The position numbers and the translations under genes are program-made. The notes under the pieces are model-generated. The model did no database searches. It saw only the letters and a program-made list of their open reading frames with translations, and had not been told where the DNA came from. Shown here piece after piece: positions 44,345-50,734 of a DNA stretch of 64,000 nucleotides (positions are counted from its first letter, which is position 1; each line of letters opens with the position of its first letter). This stretch comes from Sedimentisphaera salicampi (lineage in GTDB: Bacteria; Planctomycetota; Phycisphaerae; Sedimentisphaerales; Sedimentisphaeraceae), in NCBI RefSeq assembly GCF_002117005.1, contig NZ_CP021023.1, positions 2,590,995 through 2,654,994 on the forward strand, written 5' to 3'.

Positions 44345-45586
44345 TTACAGCCGGGGCTGAGTGTCTTTGTTAGAGCCGAAGCCGCCGAGGCCGGGTTTTT
44401 CCCCGAAGCCCTTGAATCTGCCTGAAGCATTCGAGCTTCCCCCGGCGGATTTATTTCCTGTATTTCTTCCGCCTTTATTATATCTACTAAGCCCTGGACT
44501 GTCCAGTTCGCCTTTGGCTGAGCTTTTTTTGCCGCCCTTTGTTATCAGCGAATAGCTGAAGGTTTGGTACTGCTTTTCCATCTTTTCGTAGTTCGAACCG
44601 AAATACTCCTCGAACACAGCTACTCCCGCTTTGCGGTTTACGGCTGTATTCAGCGTTACATTCCTGTCTTCGAGATTTACAAGTATGTTTCTGCTGATGT
44701 CCCATTTGCCTTCCGCTCCGTCTTGAATAAGGGAAAAGAGCTTGGAGGCGTAGTTCTCTTTGTCGTATTCCCTGAGAAACCTGATAAAGCTGTAAAGCTT
44801 GGAATAGTAGGCGTTCGTTCTCTCAGGATTGGGCTCTTTGAAAAGCGAGGTGGGGTTGATTTTCAATAGCTCGGTGAAAGATATCTCATAATTATCCGCC
44901 GCTGCCTTGCTTAGCCCCTGAATTCGCAGCTTGTTGTATTTCGGGTTGAAATCAAATCCGCCGTCGGTGAAGCGTACGCCTTCAAAGCTCATCGCCATCC
45001 CCTCATCTATCCATGCAGGAAGCTGATAGCGAAAATGCCTTCTGCTGAACTGATGCCAGCATTCGTGGGCTAAAAGCGAGAGCGTTTTGTTCAGTCCCAA
45101 ATTGTAAGCTGCGCAGACACCGTTGTGGTAGAAGGCGCCGTTTTTTATGTTCTTGAAATACGGCCAGTATTCCGCTGTGAAGCCCTCGGTAAACAGCTCC
45201 CACTGCTCCCGCTCGGCAAATAGATACACATCACTCGGGCGTCGGGAAACCGTGCTTATCCCCGATACCTCCTGAAAGCGGCTGTGAAGCGTTTCAAGAA
45301 ACAGCGGGATCCTTCGGGTGAGCAGGAAGTCTTTCAGCGTTGAATGCACCGCATAATGCTCTGTGGTTATAACAATCCCGCCTTCTGCGAAGGCATTTTC
45401 CCACAGCTGCACAGACTCAACAGCCGGAAGCTTTTCAAGCATAAACGTTAAGCCGGCCTCTTGAGACTCTGCTTCACTGCTTTGCTCCTGGCTCTGGAGG
45501 TTTGCTTCAGTGGTGTCTGCTGTTTTCCCGCAGCCTGCTGTTAGAAGGGCGGCGGCTGCCAATAGTAATTTTATATAAACCTTCAT
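44345..45586 (-). CDS. Lipoprotein with gluzincin-like (DUF1570/peptidase MA-like) domain
   Basis: 413 residues. Lipobox LTAGC, then a metallopeptidase-like domain with HECWH (HExxH) near residue 174 and a downstream Glu in AWIDEGMAMSFEG, matching the DUF1570 pattern with zinc ligands. A Gly/Ser/Lys-rich disordered tail (about 360-413) ends the protein. Likely a lipid-anchored peptidase facing the periplasm; its substrate is unknown. The start overlaps the DJ-1-like stop by 4 bp. Confidence 0.82.
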   Translation of the reverse strand: MKVYIKLLLAAAALLTAGCGKTADTTEANLQSQEQSSEAESQEAGLTFMLEKLPAVESVQLWENAFAEGGIVITTEHYAVHSTLKDFLLTRRIPLFLETLHSRFQEVSGISTVSRRPSDVYLFAEREQWELFTEGFTAEYWPYFKNIKNGAFYHNGVCAAYNLGLNKTLSLLAHECWHQFSRRHFRYQLPAWIDEGMAMSFEGVRFTDGGFDFNPKYNKLRIQGLSKAAADNYEISFTELLKINPTSLFKEPNPERTNAYYSKLYSFIRFLREYDKENYASKLFSLIQDGAEGKWDISRNILVNLEDRNVTLNTAVNRKAGVAVFEEYFGSNYEKMEKQYQTFSYSLITKGGKKSSAKGELDSPGLSRYNKGGRNTGNKSAGGSSNASGRFKGFGEKPGLGGFGSNKDTQPRL

Positions 45587-46134
45587 TCAGCAAGCATACC
45601 TCTGGCAGTATTCTCGGCAGTATCTTTTCCTTCGAGCATTTCCGCAAGCTTGAGGGCAAACGCCATAGCCGTTCCGGGGCCTCTGCTTGTTATGCAGTTT
45701 CCGTCTGCCACAACATCCTCGCCTTCAAGATAGCTGTCTGCAAGTGAATGTTCGAGCCCGGGGTAGCAGGTGCCTTTTTTGCCCGCCATAAGCCCGTGAG
45801 AGGCAAGCACTATCGCTGGCGATGCGCATATTGCAGCATACAAGCGACCCGCCTCAGCCTGAGTTTTGAGCATCTCGGTTAGAATTCTGGAATCTCTCAG
45901 ATGCTCGGCCCCGGGCATTCCTCCCGGAAGAACTATAAGATCGTATTCATTCCCAGAGCACACCTCTATAGGGGCATCAGCCACGAGTTTAGTGCCTCTG
46001 CTCATTGTTACAGAAATATCGGCCACCGAAGCTATTGTAAGCTCAGTGCCGGCTCGCCTCAAAACATCGACAACAGTAATAGCTTCGAGCTCTTCGCTGC
46101 CCTCTGCAATGGGTAAAAGCGCTGTTTTGCTCAT
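45583..46134 (-). CDS. DJ-1/PfpI family protein
   Basis: 183 residues. Conserved Glu in PIAEGSEELEA and the nucleophile-elbow Cys in YAAICASPAIVL are visible, as in DJ-1/YajL-type proteins linked to glyoxalase or protein-repair activity. The start has GAGGAG. First gene of the five-gene minus-strand operon, and overlapping the next start by 4 bp. Confidence 0.9.
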   Translation of the reverse strand: MSKTALLPIAEGSEELEAITVVDVLRRAGTELTIASVADISVTMSRGTKLVADAPIEVCSGNEYDLIVLPGGMPGAEHLRDSRILTEMLKTQAEAGRLYAAICASPAIVLASHGLMAGKKGTCYPGLEHSLADSYLEGEDVVADGNCITSRGPGTAMAFALKLAEMLEGKDTAENTARGMLAE

Positions 46135-46350
46135 TTTTTCTTCTCCTCTATTTGAGTTCAGAATAAAATTTCTTTCCGGCTCCTGAGCATTATAACAAAG
46201 ACTTCAAATTTAGAAAATAAAATGTTACGATACGGCAGTACGGGCGTGAGACATTATTTTTGGGCAAAGCTTTGTGCTCCGTCCCGCCTGCGGTGGACAG
46301 ACTCAGGAGGAAATATATATATTAACCACAGAGTGACTGAGCTAATCAAA

Positions 46351-46533
46351 GAAGTTGGTATTGTTGCAGCGACAGCTTGGATTGGTAATTCTGCCGGCGT
46401 TGCGCTGAAACACTATGGACAGGTAACAGATTCAGAAATGAAAGAAGCAGATAATCGAGACCGCAAAAGGTGGTCTGCAAAAAAGTCTGCACAAATCCGC
46501 TGTAAGCAGTTGCAAGGAAACGCAGGAAGGTAA
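46351..46533 (+). pseudogene. Tyrosine recombinase C-terminal remnant at tRNA-Asn
   Basis: Only the end of the catalytic domain remains: AATAWIGNSAGVALKHYGQVTDSEMKEA, where the HYxxV context carries the catalytic Tyr of phage-type integrases, then tail KKSAQIRCKQLQGNAGR. Upstream of 46340 the frame turns into non-coding sequence with a variant of the 15-bp palindrome (near 46283). 49 bp (46474-46522) recur at 19387-19435 beside tRNA-Leu. Probably the scar of an element integrated at the tRNA 3' end. Confidence 0.75.
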
Positions 46534-46620
46534 AGCGGAAGGTGATATAAACCCTTGCGATTGCAAGACTTTGCGGCAAAAAAACAGGGCTTTGCATTTC
46601 CCTGCAAAACCCTATAAAGC

Positions 46621-46709
46621 TCCTCGAGTAGGACTCGATTTATCCTTCGGCCAATCTTCGACCTACAACCTAGCGGTTAATCCGCCTGCGGCGGACTCGC
46701 TCTACCGAT
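46621..46709 (-). pseudogene. Broken tRNA-Asn copy (3' half, palindrome and D-arm piece)
   Basis: On the minus strand: D-arm piece ATCGGTAGAGCGAG, then the palindrome at 46681-46695 in place of CGGCTG, then anticodon-loop TTAA, variable and T-arm sequence and acceptor TCGAGGA. The T loop is split by a 22-bp insert (TTTATCC..CTTCG on the plus strand) flanked by TCGA. The first 13 nt of the tRNA are replaced by the GIY-YIG gene. Cannot make a tRNA. Confidence 0.8.
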
Positions 46710-46982
46710 CTTGGAATCAAGCCATTCTCTTCCGATTCCGGTTTTTAGCCACGCTTCTCGTTTCATAGACTCTGATCTTGTGCTGTATTTTTCGCAGTGC
46801 ACCAGCTCCCATCTGCCGGCATATTTTGAAGTGAATCTATGCTTGTTTATGCTGGCTCCGTTATGCTCTGCGAGCCTTCGGCCAAGGTTTTCTGTCTGAC
46901 CGATATATCGCTTGCCAGCTTCTTTATTTATGATTACATACACCCAAAACAATTCCAAGATTCCATTGAAAAGGCACTGCAA
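46677..46982 (-). CDS. GIY-YIG family endonuclease whose C-terminus is encoded by tRNA-Asn sequence and a palindrome
   Basis: 101 residues. GIY-YIG signature WVYVIINKEAGKRYIGQT, conserved Arg in LGRRLAEHN and the family end KREAWLKTGIGREWL. The TTG start has GGAG in front. The final residues SKIGRASPPQAD are read from the tRNA-Asn D-arm (ATCGGTAGAGCGAG) and the 15-bp palindrome, with TAA supplied by the tRNA anticodon loop. Small GIY-YIG proteins of this type have no firm function; a homing-like nuclease role is inferred from the location. Confidence 0.85.
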   Translation of the reverse strand: MQCLFNGILELFWVYVIINKEAGKRYIGQTENLGRRLAEHNGASINKHRFTSKYAGRWELVHCEKYSTRSESMKREAWLKTGIGREWLDSKIGRASPPQAD

Positions 46983-47062
46983 GATTTCTCCGGCAGCGCA
47001 TTATTAATCTGTTCAATGATACTTAAGATTTTCTTTCAACCTAGCGGTTGAGTATTATAAAA

Positions 47063-47135
47063 CTCCTCGAGTAGGACTCGAACCTACAACCTAGCGGTTA
47101 ACAGCCGCTCGCTCTACCGATTGAGCTATCGAGGA
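47063..47135 (-). tRNA. tRNA-Asn (GTT), intact
   Basis: Acceptor TCCTCGA/TCGAGGA with discriminator G. D arm AGCTCAATCGGTAGAGC. Anticodon stem GCGGC/CCGCT-type pairing around TGTTAAC, giving GTT. T loop TTCGAGT. It is the only whole copy at this locus. Confidence 0.94.
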
Positions 47136-47165
47136 ATAAACGCTATTCAGCGTGCAATAGACGGG

Positions 47166-47195
47166 ATATACTACTAATTTGACGTTCGGTGTCAA
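47166..47195 (-). promoter_or_regulatory. tRNA-Asn promoter
   Basis: Minus-strand TTGACA at 47190-47195 and GTATAT at 47166-47171 (18-bp spacer), about 30 bp before the tRNA. The same -35 box recurs at 47413-47418 and 47636-47641 in the next tandem units. Confidence 0.6.
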
Positions 47196-47299
47196 GCGGA
47201 GAAATCAAAAAAGAACATAAAAACTGTGAAATTTTCTGCCCTTCCCGCAGGACACATAAAATTGAGCTGGAATTTCAAGCAGCGTAATCTTGGCACTGC

Positions 47300-47358
47300 A
47301 CAACCCAGTGGTTAATCCGCCTGCGGCGGACTCGCTCTACCGATTGAGCTATCGAGGA
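47300..47358 (-). pseudogene. tRNA-Asn half-gene, tandem copy 2
   Basis: 28 nt of 5' tRNA (47331-47358), palindrome (47316-47330), then TTAACCACTGGGTTGT, a degenerate anticodon-arm stub. It keeps its own upstream promoter. Confidence 0.8.
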
Positions 47359-47522
47359 ATAAACGCTATTCAGCGTGCAATAGACGGGATATACTACTAA
47401 TTTGGCGTTCGGTGTCAAGCGGAGAAATCAAAAAAGAACATAAAAACTGTGAAATTTTCTGCCCTTCCCGCAGGACACATAAAATTGAGCTGGAATTTCA
47501 AGCAGCGTAATCGTGGCACTGC

Positions 47523-47581
47523 ACAACCCAGCGGTTAATCCGCCTGCGGCGGACTCGCTCTACCGATTGAGCTATCGAGGA
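47523..47581 (-). pseudogene. tRNA-Asn half-gene, tandem copy 3
   Basis: Same structure as the copy at 47300: 28 nt of 5' tRNA (47554-47581), palindrome (47539-47553), then stub TTAACCGCTGGGTTGT. Its promoter is also kept. Confidence 0.8.
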
Positions 47582-47756
47582 ATAAACGCTATTCAGCGTG
47601 CAATAGACGGGATATACTACTAATTTGACGTTCGGTGTCAAGCGGAGAAATCAAAAAAGAACATAAAAACTGTGAAATTTTCTGCCCTTCCCGCAGGACA
47701 CATAAAATTGAGCTGGAATTTCAAGCAGCGTAATCTTGGCACTCCACAGCCCAGCG

Positions 47757-47930
47757 GTTAATCCGCCTGCGGCGGACAGGTTCTGCCGGTGTTGAAATCA
47801 AGCCATTCTCTTCCGATTCCGGTTTTCAGCCAAGCTTCACGTTTCATAGCTTCTGATCTTGTGCTGTACTGTTCGCAGTGCACCAGCTCCCATCTGCCGG
47901 CATTTTCTGCCTCGCAGCTTCTGTTATTTG
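47757..47930 (-). pseudogene. 5'-truncated GIY-YIG gene
   Basis: The minus strand reads NAGRWELVHCEQYSTRSEAM then KREAWLKTGIGREWLDFNTGRTCPPQAD and stops, matching the C-terminal half of the gene at 46677. The GIY-YIG catalytic half is missing; homology ends beside the sigma-like gene. It too ends in the palindrome (PPQAD, TAA), but the residues before it (FNTGRTC) do not come from tRNA-Asn. Confidence 0.85.
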
Positions 47931-47937
47931 CATCTGT

Positions 47938-49596
47938 TTATTTCAGGAGTTTGTCGAACATATCGACAGAGAGGCAGTGGCGGAGTTTCTGCAGGGCCTT
48001 AAGCTCAATCTGCCTTGCTGTTTCCTGGCTCACGCCGAGCTCTTTTCCAATCTGTTTGAGTGTTTTCTTCTTTTTCTTAATCAGCGATGGGTCATCGAGG
48101 CCGTAATGGCTTTTCACCACAAACTGCTCCTTTGGCTCGAGATTTGCCGAGATCACCTCCTCCAAATCCCGTCCGGCCTGCTCAACCACAGGCACCGAGC
48201 TTGCATCCACATTCCGCATATCCGTATGAACTGAATCTTCCAGAGGCAGCGAATCGGACGGAGTGAGCGTTGCGAAGCTTCGCACCACCGCCCAGCCGGC
48301 ATACGTTGAGAATCGAAATCCCTTTGTGTAGTCGTAGCCTTCTATTGCGCGGAATAGTGCCATATTGCCCTCGCTTATCAGCTCTGCGAACGAGATGTGT
48401 TTTCCGATATGCTTTGCAGCAATATTTATTACAACCCTCAGATTAGACTGAAAAACAGCGTGTTTGATTTTCTCTATTTCTTCGAGCCTCTTATGCATTT
48501 TCTGAAGTTTCTTCCCTGAAGGCGAGGAAAGATTCAGCGTTTGTTTTTCCTGCTGATAAAGCTTTTTCAAACAGTTGTACTTAATAAACATCTCGCGTTC
48601 CTGATCACGGGTTGCCGGCCGGATCTTATTTATCCTGCTGATATACCGGTTTACATCATCAGGCGATGTGCTTACCTCAACCGGAGATGGAAGAAATATT
48701 TTTTTCTCTTCAATCTTTCTCATCTGAGCAGGCTTTTGGAAATCAGGCGAATCAACAAAACCAAGCTCCACCGCTTCTATCCTCTTTGCCTTGCTGCGAT
48801 TGATTGCTCTGTACACGCTCGAGCGGCTGCAGCCGAACATTTTGCAGATATCGCAAACGCTTTTCCCGCCCGCATAAAGCTCGCTGATCTGCTTCTGTAT
48901 TTTGCTGTTCACCTTGCCTTTTCTCGGGAGGTAAATATCGCTTTGCTCTTTTTGTTCTGCGTTTTGCAGGGTGCTTCTAACCGTTTCAAAGCTGCGGTTA
49001 GTTTTTTCAGAGATCAGTTTCGCTGCTTTGCTTCTTGTGATATCCGGCCGGCTTTCTTTGAGCTGTTTTGAAAGCTCAAGGATATTCTGCCTGTCTTCCT
49101 CTGAAAGCCTATTAAAGCTTGATGCCTTCTTAATTATTTCCGGATTCTGCTTCCTGAAATGCTCTAAGGACTGCTGAGTTACAGCGAGTTTTTTTATGCC
49201 GTCTTCAAATACGAGGTATCTAACTATAAGCCCGAAGCTTCTCCATCGCCGGATAGTCTTATCACAAACCCCAAGCTCCTCTGCGAGCGAGGCAATAGAA
49301 TATGCAGGCTGATTGAGCATTGCTGCAGGCTGGCTTACTGTTTTGCTGAGCTCAAGGATAAACAGCCTCACATCGGCCTGAACGCTGCTGCCTTCTAGGA
49401 TCTCGATTTCGCCCTCGCCGCCAGGGTTGTATCCTGTGATTTTGCTGCATACAAATTCATAAGGATACTGCTTGCTAGTCTCGAGGAGGCAGTATAGCGA
49501 TTCGGCCTTCTCGAGCATTTCCAGCTTAACCCTTATCGGAGAGAAGCGTACATCAGCCAGCAGCCCTTTGATTTTGTCTGTTCTGAAATCAGCCAT
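47938..49596 (-). CDS. Sigma-70 family factor fused to N-terminal helix-turn-helix domains
   Basis: 552 residues. A MerR/excisionase-like HTH lies near 100-125 (SIASLAEELGVCDKTIRRWRSFG) and a resolvase-like HTH near 242-265 (GKSVCDICKMFGCSRSSVYRAIN). Sigma region 2 is near 377-442 (FAELISEGNMALFRAIEGYDYTKGFRFSTYAGWAV) and region 4 near 482-540 (LEPKEQFVVKSHYGL, TLKQIGKELGVSQETARQIE). Regions 1.1 and 3 are not evident. Such long HTH-sigma hybrids are rare; I know of no assigned role. No strong ribosome site (CGGAAAA). It adjoins the tRNA-Asn array but shows no other mobile signs. Confidence 0.83.
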   Translation of the reverse strand: MADFRTDKIKGLLADVRFSPIRVKLEMLEKAESLYCLLETSKQYPYEFVCSKITGYNPGGEGEIEILEGSSVQADVRLFILELSKTVSQPAAMLNQPAYSIASLAEELGVCDKTIRRWRSFGLIVRYLVFEDGIKKLAVTQQSLEHFRKQNPEIIKKASSFNRLSEEDRQNILELSKQLKESRPDITRSKAAKLISEKTNRSFETVRSTLQNAEQKEQSDIYLPRKGKVNSKIQKQISELYAGGKSVCDICKMFGCSRSSVYRAINRSKAKRIEAVELGFVDSPDFQKPAQMRKIEEKKIFLPSPVEVSTSPDDVNRYISRINKIRPATRDQEREMFIKYNCLKKLYQQEKQTLNLSSPSGKKLQKMHKRLEEIEKIKHAVFQSNLRVVINIAAKHIGKHISFAELISEGNMALFRAIEGYDYTKGFRFSTYAGWAVVRSFATLTPSDSLPLEDSVHTDMRNVDASSVPVVEQAGRDLEEVISANLEPKEQFVVKSHYGLDDPSLIKKKKKTLKQIGKELGVSQETARQIELKALQKLRHCLSVDMFDKLLK

Positions 49597-49693
49597 AATG
49601 TTTTCCGTTTATAAACTCTGCAAAGCGATTATAATCGAAACATCAAGGCAAAACAAACCTGCCTGAAATTCAGCTTGAATAATTAGAGACGCA

Positions 49694-50734
49694 ATGAACA
49701 AACTAAACATAACAATTTGTATTTCAGCGGCATTAGTTCTGCCGCTTATCTGTGCGGGGTGCGGGCGTGAAGGCGTTAAAACCAGCACAAGCAGCAGCAG
49801 AATGCATATGGATACTTTTGTGAGGATTACGGCTTCTGCCGGCTCGCAGAGTGATGCAGAGCGAGCAATCGAAGCAGGCTTTGCGCAGATCAAACGCATA
49901 GAAAAACTTATGGACAGGCACGACCCTGCATCTAAAGTTTCTCAGATAAATTCAAACTCCGGCAGCTGGGTTAAGGCGGGCAGCGATATCGTTGAGGTGA
50001 TCGAAATCTCAAAACGGTTCAGCGATAAAACAGGCGGTGCATTCGATATAAGCATTGCGCCGGTGATTGATTTGTGGATTCAGGCAGCGGAAAAGGGGCA
50101 AAAGCCCACGCAGGCGGAAATGAGAAGGGCAAAATCTCTCGTTGATTACCGGAAAATTAAAACGCGCACCGCCAAAGGGACGGTAAAGCTTGCTGAAAGG
50201 GGCATGGAGATAGACCTTGGCGCAGTTGCCAAGGGCTACGCATTAGACAAGGCAAGAGAGGCGATGAAAGAAGCCGGCGCAAAGGGCGGGCTTATAAACG
50301 CAGGCGGAGATATACTGTGCTTCGGCGATAACGGCAGGGAAGGCGGCTGGAAGATTGGCGTTCGAAGCCCTGAGGCAAACGGCAGGAGTGATATCGAAAG
50401 CGTGCTTGAGGCTGAATCGGGGGCGATAGCAACCAGCGGGGATTATCTTCGGTTTTACGAAATCGGGGGATTAAAAACGAGCCACATAATCAACCCCTCT
50501 ACCGGCGAAGGCAGCTCGGCTTTCAAGAGCGCAACGGTGTTTGCCCATAGAGCAGCTAAAGCAGATGCCTTGGCAACAGCGTTCTCGCTTTTGGGCAGGG
50601 ATAAGGGGCTCAAGCTGATTGAATTGATTGACGGGGCGGAGTGTTTTGCGATAGCTGCAAAAGACGGAGAGCAGATAAAATCTTCCGGCTGGGATAAGCT
50701 TACTTCTCAGAGGTCTTCTCTGGAGGAACGTTGA
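49694..50734 (+). CDS. apbE: FAD:protein FMN transferase ApbE (lipoprotein)
   Basis: 346 residues, lipobox LICAGC. Attaches FMN to Thr residues of partner proteins such as Rnf/Nqr subunits at the periplasmic face. Family motifs MHMDTFVRITA, GAFDISIAPVIDLW, MEIDLGAVAKGYALDKA, LINAGGDILCFG and SGDYLRFYEI..SHIINPSTG are all present; the last holds metal and FAD ligands. Convergent with ftsI, sharing 35 bp of 3' coding sequence. No rnf or nqr gene is in the window. Confidence 0.94.
   Translation: MNKLNITICISAALVLPLICAGCGREGVKTSTSSSRMHMDTFVRITASAGSQSDAERAIEAGFAQIKRIEKLMDRHDPASKVSQINSNSGSWVKAGSDIVEVIEISKRFSDKTGGAFDISIAPVIDLWIQAAEKGQKPTQAEMRRAKSLVDYRKIKTRTAKGTVKLAERGMEIDLGAVAKGYALDKAREAMKEAGAKGGLINAGGDILCFGDNGREGGWKIGVRSPEANGRSDIESVLEAESGAIATSGDYLRFYEIGGLKTSHIINPSTGEGSSAFKSATVFAHRAAKADALATAFSLLGRDKGLKLIELIDGAECFAIAAKDGEQIKSSGWDKLTSQRSSLEER

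Larger units (their letters stand above)
47108..47776. repeat. Three tandem 223-bp units of promoter, 5' tRNA-Asn piece and palindrome
   Basis: Units are 47108-47330, 47331-47553 and 47554-47776, exactly 223 bp each and almost identical. Read on the minus strand, each has the palindrome, a degenerate tRNA 3' stub, about 130 bp of upstream sequence, the TTGACA promoter and the first 28 nt of tRNA-Asn. In the first unit those 28 nt belong to the intact tRNA; in the other two they run into another palindrome (47316-47330, 47539-47553). The third palindrome, at 47762-47776, joins the truncated GIY-YIG gene. Confidence 0.93.

Noticed and set aside
47108-47776. CRISPR-like array
   Set aside because: The units are 223 bp of nearly identical sequence with no short repeat and variable spacer pattern, and no cas genes are near.
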